A stretch of 64,000 nt of DNA from the NCBI RefSeq assembly GCF_042432825.1, contig NZ_JBHLWN010000014.1:62001-126000 (forward strand). Reading direction: 5' to 3'. The DNA comes from Gordoniibacillus chartarius (GTDB taxonomy: Bacteria > Bacillota > Bacilli > Paenibacillales > NBRC-103111). Positions 9,082 to 17,150 of this stretch are shown piece by piece. Both the position numbers and the translations under genes were made by a program. Each line of letters opens with the position of its first letter. The stretch's first letter is position 1. The notes under the pieces were generated by a model. It did no database searches. It had not been told where the DNA came from and saw nothing but the letters and a program-made list of their open reading frames with translations.

Positions 9082-9117
9082 ATGGACCCCTCCCTGTAGT
9101 ACGTTAACGGCGCTGCC

Positions 9118-9768
9118 CTACCGATCCCAGACGAGCACCCGGATCGGCGTCGGATTGTAGGCGTTGCACGGATTATTCAGCTGCGGACAGTTGCTGATCA
9201 GCGCTATCGTCCGCCGTATCGACACGAGCTCGACATAACAGCCCGGAGCGGAGACGCCGTCGGCAAACGTCAGATCGCCCTCCGGCGTAACCGGGACGTT
9301 CATGAAGAAGTTGATGTTCGGAGCCAAATCCCGCTTGCCGAGCTCCAAACCGGACTTCGCCAGCTGCAGCATGAACGTGTCCCGGCAATTGTGCATCGGC
9401 AGCGTATCGTGCGAATACCGCACCGTGTTGCTTTGCGCCGAGCAAGCGCCGCCGACCGTATCGTGGCGGCCTACCGTGTCGGCTGTAATCTTCAGCAGCG
9501 CCTCGCCGGACTCCGTGCGCAGCACGGAGCCAGCGGTCAAATACAGATTGCCTTGGCCGGCAATCGTCGCCGCCGCACTGTAATGGTCTTCCGGCTTGTC
9601 GGCATCATAGAACAGCGTATCCGCCGCCTGATTCCCCTCAAGATCAACGATCCGCAGCGCCTGCCCGGGCTTCAGCTCGCCCATCCAGCCGTCGCCGGCG
9701 AGCACCGTTACATCGAGTACCGCGTCCTCTTCCCGCCGGGAGCTTTCCACTCGTCTGAATTGCGTCAT
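9118..9768 (-). CDS. DUF1989 protein, putative carboxyguanidine deiminase subunit (UAAP2)
   Basis: This 216-residue protein belongs to the urea-carboxylase-associated (DUF1989) family. Paired DUF1989 proteins have been described as CgdA/CgdB, the carboxyguanidine deiminase that removes one amino group as ammonia so that allophanate can form. Conserved features visible are GNQAADTLFY near residue 50, the H-D-T-V-G-G-A-C-S segment, HNCRD, and N-I-N-F-F-M-N-V. It ends 36 bp before the carboxylase start and follows its paralogue by 34 bp. GGAGGAGG precedes the ATG. Which of the two paralogues corresponds to CgdA and which to CgdB is not decided here. Confidence 0.85.
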   Translation of the reverse strand: MTQFRRVESSRREEDAVLDVTVLAGDGWMGELKPGQALRIVDLEGNQAADTLFYDADKPEDHYSAAATIAGQGNLYLTAGSVLRTESGEALLKITADTVGRHDTVGGACSAQSNTVRYSHDTLPMHNCRDTFMLQLAKSGLELGKRDLAPNINFFMNVPVTPEGDLTFADGVSAPGCYVELVSIRRTIALISNCPQLNNPCNAYNPTPIRVLVWDR

Positions 9769-9802
9769 GTCCGATTCCTCCTCCGATATAGGTCAGCCCC
9801 TT

Positions 9803-10519
9803 CTACAGAAGGGCATAGTAGTCCCACGTATTCTCGAAAGCCCGGCGGTTCTCGCCACGATGATTAACGCATACGTCATTCTCCGCATCGACCGGCCGGG
9901 CCTCCCGCACAGTGAGCTCAACCGGCACTGACGGATACGCCGTACGCGGATCCAGCGGATTCGGCGTGTTGCTCACAACGACGAGAACATCCATCTCCGT
10001 ACGCAGCGTCAGCCTTGCTCCCGCCGGACAATGCCCTTCCACGAAACGAAGCGCGCCCGACTCCTCCACGACCACCTTGGAAAATACGTTCACCGGAGGC
10101 ACGATATCCCGCGCCCCTAATCCGTTTCGGACGAGCTCGACGGTCACATTTTCCAGTCCGCTCCGGAACCATTCGTTGCGCTGCGCCTGATACGTCGTCG
10201 TCCCGTACTTCGCGTCCGTTGCCGCCCGCGTCGTCAGCCCCGCAACCGGATCGTGCCAGCCTAACGTGTCTTCCACAATGCTGGCCAGCACGCGTCCGTT
10301 ATCGCTCATCAGCACGTTGCCCGTCGTAAGATGCGCCGTATACTGCGCCTTCAGCGTATCCGGCATATTGTACCGCTCCGTCAGGTCGGCCGCATTGTAC
10401 AGCAGCACCGCTATATTCGCACCGGCCTCCAGCGCCGTGAACGTCAGCTCCTTGCCCTTGCCGATCCGTCCCGACCACTTGCCTCCCGCCGGCACCGTCT
10501 TGCTCCATGTCCCGCTCAT
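9803..10519 (-). CDS. DUF1989 protein, putative carboxyguanidine deiminase subunit (UAAP1)
   Basis: This 238-residue DUF1989 paralogue is the first enzyme gene after the internal riboswitch. The fold markers GANIAVLLYNAADLTERYN, TLGWHDPVAG and P-P-V-N-V-F parallel the downstream paralogue. The start at 10519 is chosen because AAGGAGGG lies 6 nt upstream; a longer frame to 10735 runs through the riboswitch and is not protein. Together with the next gene it probably forms the heteromeric deiminase acting between guanidine carboxylase and allophanate hydrolase. The N-terminal start MSGTWSKTVPAGGKWSG is typical of the UAAP1 subgroup. Confidence 0.87.
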   Translation of the reverse strand: MSGTWSKTVPAGGKWSGRIGKGKELTFTALEAGANIAVLLYNAADLTERYNMPDTLKAQYTAHLTTGNVLMSDNGRVLASIVEDTLGWHDPVAGLTTRAATDAKYGTTTYQAQRNEWFRSGLENVTVELVRNGLGARDIVPPVNVFSKVVVEESGALRFVEGHCPAGARLTLRTEMDVLVVVSNTPNPLDPRTAYPSVPVELTVREARPVDAENDVCVNHRGENRRAFENTWDYYALL

Positions 10520-10535
10520 CCGAATACCCTCCTTG

Positions 10536-10712
10536 AAAAGTCGAATAGCCCGGAAAATCAAACGTTCTTGATCTCCCAGGCTTTTGTCCTTCCGTGTTAT
10601 ACCGCTCAGCGAGCCGCACTCCAGGGTGCCTCGCAGGCGATACGCCGTCTCTCGGACCAGTCTTGACCTTCCGGCAATAACGCCCTTGGCCAACGGAACC
10701 CTAGACAGCTTT
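10536..10712 (-). ncRNA. Guanidine-I (ykkC) riboswitch, internal copy
   Basis: Read on the minus strand, the conserved blocks appear in order: CTAGGGTTCCG (10704-10694), CTGGTCCGAGAGA, ACACGGAAGGACAAAAG and GCCTGGGAGA. The 3' conserved block also pairs (15 bp, some G-T) with TTGATTTTCCGGGCT just downstream, so aptamer folding and this alternative hairpin exclude each other. No long T-run follows, so control could be at translation or by weak termination. It lies between the ATPase stop and the first DUF1989 gene, so the enzymes get guanidine control separately from the importer genes. Confidence 0.93.
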
Positions 10713-10731
10713 ACCGATATGTAATTGTCGG

Positions 10732-11538
10732 TCAATCGTGATGATGGCCGATCAGCGACACGATCTGCCGCTTCAGCTTCATGAACGGCTCCGCGTCGCG
10801 GCCGTCCGGATGCTGCTTCAGTTCGGCCGGAATCGTGAATTCGGCGCGGACGCGGCCCGGGTTCGGGTCCATGACATACACCTTCTGCGACAGGAACACC
10901 GCTTCTTCAATATCATGCGTGATGAAGACGATCGTCGTCTTCTCCTGCTCCCATATCGTTAGCAGCAGCCTCTGCATCGCTTCCTTCGTCTGCGGATCGA
11001 GCGCGCCGAACGGCTCATCCATCAGCAGCACTTCCGGGTTGGACGCCAGCGCTCTGGCGATTGCGACACGCTGCTTCATACCGCCGGACAGCTCCTTCGG
11101 GTACGCCTTGGCGAACTTCGCAAGCCCGACCAGCTCCATGAACCGGTCGGCGATCGCCCGCTTCTCGAACAGCGGCACCTTCTTGAGCGTCAAGCCGAAC
11201 TCGATATTTTCGCGGACGGTCAGCCAGGGGAACAGCGTGTACGCTTGGAATACCATACCCCGGTCGGCGCCCGGTCCTTCGATCGGCTTGCCATGCATCT
11301 CCAGCTCGCCGCTCGTCGGCTCGTCGAGCCCCGCTATCATGCGCAGCAGCGTCGATTTGCCGCAGCCCGAAGGTCCGACGAAGGAGACGAACTGATTGTC
11401 GTACACCTCGAACGATACGTTGTCGAGCGCGAGCAGCTCGCGGCGCTTGCTGCGGAATATTTTGCTGATGCCCCGGTCGCTGATCTTCAGCTCCGCAGGC
11501 TCGGGAACCGGGTAAACGTTACGTAAGGCGGACAGCAT
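10732..11538 (-). CDS. ABC transporter ATPase, nitrate/sulfonate/taurine type (putative guanidine importer)
   Basis: This 268-residue nucleotide-binding subunit has Walker A GPSGCGKST at 55-63, the LSGGM signature at 150-154, Walker B LLMDEP at 171-176, and the switch His in ITHDIEE. It energises import through the neighbouring permease and lipoprotein. The SsuB/TauB-like type is common in guanidine and cyanate/nitrate gene clusters. It begins 1 bp after the permease stop codon (TAA then ATG), indicating coupled translation. The His-rich end (IGHHHD) overlaps no domain. Substrate assignment rests on the riboswitch context, not on the protein itself. Confidence 0.9.
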   Translation of the reverse strand: MLSALRNVYPVPEPAELKISDRGISKIFRSKRRELLALDNVSFEVYDNQFVSFVGPSGCGKSTLLRMIAGLDEPTSGELEMHGKPIEGPGADRGMVFQAYTLFPWLTVRENIEFGLTLKKVPLFEKRAIADRFMELVGLAKFAKAYPKELSGGMKQRVAIARALASNPEVLLMDEPFGALDPQTKEAMQRLLLTIWEQEKTTIVFITHDIEEAVFLSQKVYVMDPNPGRVRAEFTIPAELKQHPDGRDAEPFMKLKRQIVSLIGHHHD

Positions 11539-11539
11539 A

Positions 11540-12340
11540 TTATCGGCCTCCTTCCAGCCAAGGGAAAAACCGGCGGTGACAGAAGGCGAACGCCCGATCC
11601 GTCAACAGGCCGAGCAGCCCGATCGCCATAATCCCTACGAAAATCACATCCGTATTCAAAAACCGCTGCGACTTCATGATCGAGAAGCCGAGACCGGAGC
11701 TCGCCGCCACCAGCTCGGCGACGACGAGGTACGTCCACGCCCAGCCGAGCATCATCCGCATCGTATTCATCAGATCCGGCATAACCGCCCTGAGCAGCAC
11801 CCGCTCGATCGCCTGCCGGCGGTTCGCGCCGAGCGTGTACGATACCTGCAGCAGATCGCCGGAAACCGAGCGCACGTTGTCCGCCACCATCAGAATGATC
11901 TGAAAGAAGCAGCCGAGGAAAATGACGAGAATTTTCGCCGTCTCGCCGATGCCGGCCCACACCATAATAAGCGGTACGAACGCCGTAGCCGGCATATAGC
12001 GAATGAATTCGGACTGCGGGATGACGAGCGACTCGGCGAATTTGAACGTGCCTGCGGCGATGCCGAGCGGAATGCCGAGCAAGCACGCCAGCAGGAAGCC
12101 GGCGGTTACGCGGTAGACGGACATCCCGACGTGATGCCAGAAGTCGCCGCTGACCAGCTGGTTGCCGAGCTGCAGCAGCACTTGATACGGTGTCGGCAGG
12201 AACGCTTCCTCCACGAGTCCGCCCCAGCTCGCCGCACTCCACAGTCCAAGTACGATGACGAACGTAAGGGCGACGCCGAAGGAGTACGTGGTGCGGCTAA
12301 TGTCCGTGCGTATGTTCAGGATCGGGGAACGCTTCTTCAT
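11540..12340 (-). CDS. ABC transporter permease (putative guanidine importer)
   Basis: This 266-residue inner-membrane subunit of the BPD_transp_1 / SsuC-TauC type has about six helices. The EAA loop around YTLGANRRQAIERVLLRAV contacts the ATPase. GGAGGAG (12353-12347) is 6 nt from the ATG at 12340; two in-frame ATGs further upstream overlap or abut the ribosome site and are less likely. It lies 21 bp after the binding-protein stop codon and is followed immediately by the ATPase gene. Confidence 0.9.
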   Translation of the reverse strand: MKKRSPILNIRTDISRTTYSFGVALTFVIVLGLWSAASWGGLVEEAFLPTPYQVLLQLGNQLVSGDFWHHVGMSVYRVTAGFLLACLLGIPLGIAAGTFKFAESLVIPQSEFIRYMPATAFVPLIMVWAGIGETAKILVIFLGCFFQIILMVADNVRSVSGDLLQVSYTLGANRRQAIERVLLRAVMPDLMNTMRMMLGWAWTYLVVAELVAASSGLGFSIMKSQRFLNTDVIFVGIMAIGLLGLLTDRAFAFCHRRFFPWLEGGR

Positions 12341-12361
12341 GTCCATCTCCTCCAAATGATG

Positions 12362-13411
12362 TCATTTGCCGCCGCCGCTCGTTTCTTTCGCTACTTCCTC
12401 GACGAAATGTCCGTCGATCACATTGGACAAATCGGGCAGCTTCGAAATCATATCGACGCTTTTCAGGAACTCGGCCGTCTTCTGTCCGGTGTAGCTGAGC
12501 GATGTCAAATCCTGCTGCTTACCGAACGCCTTTATGTTGTCGTCGAGGCTGAATATTTTCACGCTGCCGACGCCCTTCTTGTAGTCCTCGACCGGCGTCT
12601 CCGCGGCCTTCGCCATGATCGCCAGCGACTCCTCGGGATTGGCCTTCCAGTAATCGAGTGCGGCAAACCAAGCTTTTATGATCTTCTTCACGTCTTCAGG
12701 ACGGTTCTTCGCGACATCTTCCTTAAAGACAAGCAAATCCGGAATGAGTCCAGGCGTATCGGCCGACGAGAACAGCAGCTTGCCCTTGCCTTCCTCCAGC
12801 GCCTTGCTGAGGAACGGCTCCCACAGGACGGCGGCGTCGAGGTTGCCGGAGATGAACGCCGGACCGGCGTCATTGACCGCCATGTTCGTAAAGTTAACAT
12901 CCGATTCCTTAAGCCCTGCCTTCTGCAGGCCGGTCAGCATCAGCAGATGGTCGACGGTGCCCAGCTCCGTAGCCACCTTCTTGCCCTTCAGCTCCTGCAG
13001 GGAGCTGATGCCAGGTTTGACGACGATCCCGTCGCCGCCATTCGAATTGTCGTTGACCAGCACGGCTTTCAGCTTAATGCCTTTGGAAGCCGGTGCGATC
13101 GTATCGGACAGCGTCTGGCTGTTGGCGTCCACTTTGCCTGCGGCCAGCGCCGACAGGGAGTCGCTGTATACCGGGAACCATACGAGGTCAACCTTGACGC
13201 CTTCCTTCTCGAAAAACCCTTTCTCCTTGACCAGATACCACACGAACCAGCCCGGCCACGGGCTTAGCGCGAGCTTAATCGGCTCATTCGAACCGCTGCC
13301 GGACGATGCTCCGGCGCTTGACGTCGCTGCATTCCTGCCGCAGCCGCCAAGCACGACAACCGCCATGACGGCTGCCGCCAATACGATCGGGACCCACTTT
13401 GTTCTTTTCAT
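12362..13411 (-). CDS. ABC transporter substrate-binding lipoprotein (putative guanidine importer)
   Basis: This 349-residue protein has a lipoprotein signal peptide (positive start, hydrophobic core, LGGC with lipidated C24), a Ser/Gly/Ala linker, then an SsuA/THI5-like periplasmic-binding fold (ALSPWPGWFVWYLVKEKGFF). It would sit on the outer face of the membrane and deliver substrate to the permease. GAGAGG precedes the ATG at 13411; the reading frame upstream of it lies in the riboswitch leader. As first gene of the operon behind a guanidine-I riboswitch it most likely binds guanidinium or a guanidine compound. Related proteins are often annotated as nitrate, sulfonate or taurine binders. 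Confidence 0.9.
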   Translation of the reverse strand: MKRTKWVPIVLAAAVMAVVVLGGCGRNAATSSAGASSGSGSNEPIKLALSPWPGWFVWYLVKEKGFFEKEGVKVDLVWFPVYSDSLSALAAGKVDANSQTLSDTIAPASKGIKLKAVLVNDNSNGGDGIVVKPGISSLQELKGKKVATELGTVDHLLMLTGLQKAGLKESDVNFTNMAVNDAGPAFISGNLDAAVLWEPFLSKALEEGKGKLLFSSADTPGLIPDLLVFKEDVAKNRPEDVKKIIKAWFAALDYWKANPEESLAIMAKAAETPVEDYKKGVGSVKIFSLDDNIKAFGKQQDLTSLSYTGQKTAEFLKSVDMISKLPDLSNVIDGHFVEEVAKETSGGGK

Positions 13412-13539
13412 CGGTAACCATCCTCTCCCGGTTTGGTGATGCCAAGGATAAACGGCTTCGCCGTCCTTCCGGACGAGTGCGTTTACCGTAGCGGAATCAG
13501 CCAAGTATAAACGACTGTTTATACTTTCTGATGTAGCAA

Positions 13540-13687
13540 AATAACCCGGAAAGATATCGGTTTGATCTGATATCCTCCCGGGCTTTTCTCCCTCCGTGTA
13601 CATACGCTGCGTATCGCGTATGCGTCTTCTCTCGGACCAGCCGGCAACCTATGTAAGGTATTGTTCCGCGGAACCCTAGAAAACATG
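13540..13687 (-). ncRNA. Guanidine-I (ykkC) riboswitch, operon leader
   Basis: On the minus strand the conserved blocks are all present: CTAGGGTTCCG (ending near 13669), GGCTGGTCCGAGAG, ACACGGAGGGAGAAAAG, GCCCGGGAGG. The final block pairs over 16 bp with GATATCTTTCCGGGTT (about 13543-13558), followed by ATTTTG, forming a terminator-like hairpin that competes with the aptamer. Ligand-bound RNA should let transcription proceed, turning the operon on in guanidine. Confidence 0.95.
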
Positions 13688-13711
13688 GTGTTATTCAGTT
13701 GTAATGTCGTC

Positions 13712-13741
13712 ATTGTACACGACGATATTCACTTGTGTCAA
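13712..13741 (-). promoter_or_regulatory. Sigma-A promoter of the guanidine operon
   Basis: A consensus -35 TTGACA (13741-13736), 18-nt spacer and -10 TACAAT (13717-13712) place the transcription start just before the riboswitch. Confidence 0.8.
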
Positions 13742-13831
13742 TATACTTCACACAAAAAGTTTGATTGCATGTCAATTCCATATTATCTAACATCCGCGTC
13801 AGGTGATTTGACATGAGTGTTGAAATGGTCA

Positions 13832-13877
13832 TAAAAATAGCGGCAGTCCAGGACTTGTGCAAGCCCTGACTGCCGCT
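13832..13877 (-). terminator. Terminator after the GGDEF gene
   Basis: On the minus strand AGCGGCAGTC... pairs with ...GACTGCCGCT, followed by ATTTTTAT, 40 bp after the stop. Confidence 0.85.
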
Positions 13878-13918
13878 GCCATTTCGGATCCGCTTACGAT
13901 AATATGAACAACGAGCCT

Positions 13919-15544
13919 TCAAGCGTCTCCGGCAGTATTTACTTTCATTCCTGCGGCAAACAGCTTGAAGCGATTTTTGCCGCTCCCCTTGGCATGGTAC
14001 ATGGCAATGTCGGCCGCTTTCAGCAGCGTATCTACCTCTTGTCCGTCACTGGGACAGCTGCTGATGCCGATGCTCGATGAGATATAAATATCTTGTGAAG
14101 GAAACCTTACGGCTTCGCTTTGGAAGGAGGCGATGATCCGCTCGGCCGTATTCCGTACGGCTTCCTCCGAATACGCGCTCGTCAGCAGAACGATGAATTC
14201 GTCGCCTCCAAGCCGCGCGACGGTATCCCGCTCCGTCACGGCACCTCGCAGTTTATCGGCCACGTGAGTGAGCAATCTGTCTCCTGCGTGATGCCCGAGC
14301 CTATCGTTGACTAATTTGAAATCATCCAGGTCAATCAGCATCACGGCGAACATCGGCAGCTTTCGTTCATGGACCCGCCCGATCGCTTGTTCAATCCGTT
14401 CATAAATCCGCGCGCGATTGGCTAATCCGGTAAGCGGATCGTGGTAGGCGAGGAAAGCGACCTTCCTCTCATTCGCCTTCTGCTCCGTTATGTCGCGAAT
14501 AATGATCACTTGCAGCTGTTGATCGTCAAAATCAAGGAAGCCGTTCTCCCACTCCAAGATGAGAGAGTCGCCGTTCTTGCACAGCATCTCGGCCTCCTGA
14601 GTCTTGACAACCTTGCGCTGCTCGTAGCGAAGCTTATATTCCTCCAGCCGCCGCTTGCGGATCGGTTCGGGATACATGTCGGTGATCCGGTTCACCTTAG
14701 GCAAAACATCGGCGTTATCCAGCAAGGCTTGGCCGGCCGGATTCGCCTGAACAATGAACCCCTCCGCATCCGTAATCACAATCCCGAACGTGGAATGCCT
14801 GTGCAGCATTTCGTAGATTTGAAGCTGATATGGGAAAAAGTTGTAGCTTGCCATAACCCTCTGAAACGACCAGCCCCAGAAAATCGAGGCGATTAACCCG
14901 AGCTCGGGAATTTCGCCGTGCTTCACATGGGTAATGAGTCCGGCTTCAGCGGCCGTAACGAAACCGATGACCATACTGGCCGCCGCCAAATAAAGCATTT
15001 TACGAAATTTACCTTTCTCTTTGGCCGTTTGCGCTCTCTTCAAACCAATGGAAAGAAGCACAATCCCGGCGAAAGACATGACCAGCATGTAGACGTTGTA
15101 ATAATAATAGGCGTAGCCCTTAACGGGCCGAACCCAGGCTCCATCCATATACCCGCCGCGGATCAGCGAGTCTGTAAACACGGACGCTACGAAAACCAGC
15201 ACAAAGGGAACGTAGCCGAATGCATGAAGGAGCGGCCTCGGAATTTTGCATTCAAGCTTGGTTACTTTCAAATAAAATCGAACGGATACATAGAGCGTGA
15301 CGATGGACATCGGAAACGTGCCCCATCGGTAGATCAAGATGCCGCTGTCTTGCGGCAGCATGTAGGCCAAGTATTGAAACACATTTTGAATGGCGAAGCA
15401 CATGAGCAGTATGGCAAAGAACCGGTTCGTGGAGCTGTCCTTATTGCGCATGTAGATGTCGGCGGTCAAATACATAAAATACATGGACGGGACAATATAC
15501 AGAAGAAATGCAATCAGAACCTGGGTACCTGACAAAGCTTTCAA
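13919..15544 (-). CDS. Membrane diguanylate cyclase (7TM-PAS-GGDEF)
   Basis: This 541-residue protein has seven hydrophobic helices in the first 235 residues (histidine-kinase N-terminal 7TM type), a PAS sensor domain (about 245-355, FGIVITDAEGFIVQANPAG), and a GGDEF domain with an intact RLGGDEF active site, so it should make cyclic di-GMP. The position of the RxxD inhibitory site upstream of GGDEF reads TERD, so the classical product-inhibition site is missing. No EAL or HD-GYP domain is attached. The start is a TTG with GGGTGG directly before it; later Met codons would cut the first helix. It is monocistronic with its own terminator. Confidence 0.9.
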   Translation of the reverse strand: MKALSGTQVLIAFLLYIVPSMYFMYLTADIYMRNKDSSTNRFFAILLMCFAIQNVFQYLAYMLPQDSGILIYRWGTFPMSIVTLYVSVRFYLKVTKLECKIPRPLLHAFGYVPFVLVFVASVFTDSLIRGGYMDGAWVRPVKGYAYYYYNVYMLVMSFAGIVLLSIGLKRAQTAKEKGKFRKMLYLAAASMVIGFVTAAEAGLITHVKHGEIPELGLIASIFWGWSFQRVMASYNFFPYQLQIYEMLHRHSTFGIVITDAEGFIVQANPAGQALLDNADVLPKVNRITDMYPEPIRKRRLEEYKLRYEQRKVVKTQEAEMLCKNGDSLILEWENGFLDFDDQQLQVIIIRDITEQKANERKVAFLAYHDPLTGLANRARIYERIEQAIGRVHERKLPMFAVMLIDLDDFKLVNDRLGHHAGDRLLTHVADKLRGAVTERDTVARLGGDEFIVLLTSAYSEEAVRNTAERIIASFQSEAVRFPSQDIYISSSIGISSCPSDGQEVDTLLKAADIAMYHAKGSGKNRFKLFAAGMKVNTAGDA

Positions 15545-15750
15545 CCACCCTTATCTCAGAAGTGTGAGCGTTGATGTGCATTGGTAGTCGACCCGTCCCA
15601 AGCACCGCAGCAGCATGTCGAATGTCGTCAAATCTAGCATTATTATATCAACGGAGCGTTCCTGCTTTCAATGACACCGGCAACGGGAAACAGCGGCAGC
15701 CTAGAACGAGAACATCGTCCTAAACTGCCGCTTTGTTATTTCGTAAAATC

Positions 15751-16269
15751 CTATTCCCCCGAAATTGATGTAAAGGCCAAACAAGCGGTACACGCAACGG
15801 CTGTCACGACGATTCCACATGCAAGCCCGACCGCAGCCATAAACGTATCTTCGCCTGGATAAGCAGGCTCTAACGTGATTAGCATATAAATGAACGCCAA
15901 CGTCAAGAGAGCATAAAAGCTGCTTCCGATACAGCCCATTTTCAATCGGCCGCTTGTACTGCCCTGCCACGCCCGATGCATGACGGACCATACATATAAA
16001 CTTACGATCACAGCAGCCATCATGACAAGCAAGTGGACGATCGGAATGGCAAAATGCAGCTGTAAGATAATCAAGAGAAGCGTACAAGAAAATAGCACAG
16101 CATTCGTAACGAATAAGAAAAGGCCGCTTAACCAAAAATTGTGGTACCATTGCGCCCGACTTAGTTTCTGCACCAAGTAATGATCGTTACGGACGATTCC
16201 TTTTATTTGATTCCTAAAGAGAATAAGAGCCGCGACGCCGAGAAGGCCGATTATCAACATTAATGACAT
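15751..16269 (-). CDS. Unknown membrane protein, third gene of the HTH/DUF2975 cassette
   Basis: This 172-residue protein has about five hydrophobic helices and no family I recognise. It begins 7 bp after the HTH gene stop, so it is very probably co-transcribed with it. Its end is followed only by a gap of about 200 bp before the TTG-started GGDEF gene. Its role may be tied to the regulator and DUF2975 protein next to it; nothing in the sequence shows an enzymatic motif. Confidence 0.75.
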   Translation of the reverse strand: MSLMLIIGLLGVAALILFRNQIKGIVRNDHYLVQKLSRAQWYHNFWLSGLFLFVTNAVLFSCTLLLIILQLHFAIPIVHLLVMMAAVIVSLYVWSVMHRAWQGSTSGRLKMGCIGSSFYALLTLAFIYMLITLEPAYPGEDTFMAAVGLACGIVVTAVACTACLAFTSISGE

Positions 16270-16276
16270 ATTCCGT

Positions 16277-16498
16277 TCATCCTTGAATGTCTTCGTCCAT
16301 TTTGTATTCCAATATATCTCCAGGCTGACAATCTAAAGCTTTACAAATCGCCTCCAGAGTTGATATTCGAATCGCCTTGGCCTTTCCGTTCTTCAATATG
16401 GACAGGTTCGCCATCGTGATTCCGACCTTCTCCGAAAGCTCTGTAACGCTCATCTTTCTCTTTGCCAGCATCACATCAATATTGATAATAATCGCCAT
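16277..16498 (-). CDS. Small Cro/C1-type HTH regulator (YozG-like)
   Basis: This 73-residue single-domain protein has a helix-turn-helix VTELSEKVGITMANLSILKN and a C-terminal CKALDCQPGDILEY, the HTH_26/YozG pattern. GAGGTG is 8 nt from the ATG at 16498; a GTG further upstream overlaps that ribosome site. Members are commonly encoded with DUF2975 membrane proteins, as here, and are thought to regulate their own cassette. Confidence 0.88.
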   Translation of the reverse strand: MAIIINIDVMLAKRKMSVTELSEKVGITMANLSILKNGKAKAIRISTLEAICKALDCQPGDILEYKMDEDIQG

Positions 16499-16508
16499 AG
16501 TGTTCACC

Positions 16509-16991
16509 TCAGACCGTTAAGTCATTTTCCGATTTGATATCGATAGCCTCTTGTAACAGCCTTTGAAGAACGGCAGCGAATACGGCTATGACCAGGCCCG
16601 CAAAAATAAGGACCATTCCGATGAGGATAATCCCCGGGGCATCGTCCCTCTCCGCCATGAAATAAAAGAGCGGCATGCCTAACACGTACAAACCGCTGAA
16701 CGTGATTGCACAGTATGTAATCGTTTTTAATGCGCCTACCGACCGTTCCGAGAAAGCTATGTTCTTATCAATAAAGCCGAGAAGCCTGAAGGCCTGATAC
16801 AGAGCAAAGTAAAAAGGGACCGCCGTTGCATACAAATCAATGAAAACGAGATATTGTAAATAAGCCATTTCGGGATATAAGTCAGCTGCAAATTTTCCGA
16901 TTTCAGGCACCAAAAATATACACATGGCAAGAACCGGGGTTCCGATTAACATAATGGCCGCCTTCAAAAAGAGCGTTGTTCCTCGTTTCAC
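16509..16991 (-). CDS. DUF2975 membrane protein
   Basis: This is about 160 residues with four hydrophobic helices, matching the DUF2975 pattern (long helix, then IDKNIAFSERSVGALKTITYCA, then two helices). It is the first gene of a three-gene cassette with the HTH regulator 10 bp downstream. GAGGTG lies 6 nt before the GTG at 16991; an in-frame GTG at 17000 overlaps the ribosome site. The function of the family is not established. Confidence 0.8.
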   Translation of the reverse strand: MKRGTTLFLKAAIMLIGTPVLAMCIFLVPEIGKFAADLYPEMAYLQYLVFIDLYATAVPFYFALYQAFRLLGFIDKNIAFSERSVGALKTITYCAITFSGLYVLGMPLFYFMAERDDAPGIILIGMVLIFAGLVIAVFAAVLQRLLQEAIDIKSENDLTV

Positions 16992-17092
16992 AAAAAGCAC
17001 CTCACTTATTATAGTTGATTTGAATGTAACACAGGATTTATCGTTTTACAATAAATAATTACCGAATTGGATGTTATTCTTATTGTTACACA

Positions 17093-17135
17093 ACACAAAG
17101 AAGCCGGATGCCGCAACTGCGCGGCACCCGGCCTC
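17093..17135 (-). terminator. Terminator after the HtrA-like protease
   Basis: On the minus strand GCCGGGTGCCGC pairs with GCGGCATCCGGC around a 6-nt loop, followed by a weak TCTTTG tail. Confidence 0.65.
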
Positions 17136-17150
17136 CGGTTTCACTCTTCA

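Noticed and set aside
10520..10735. N-terminal 72-codon extension of the first DUF1989 gene
   Set aside because: It translates the guanidine-I riboswitch; AAGGAGGG and the family N-terminus set the start at 10519.
11576..13267. Long plus-strand open frame antisense to the ABC importer genes
   Set aside because: It is a shadow of permease and binding-protein codons with no domain or ribosome site.
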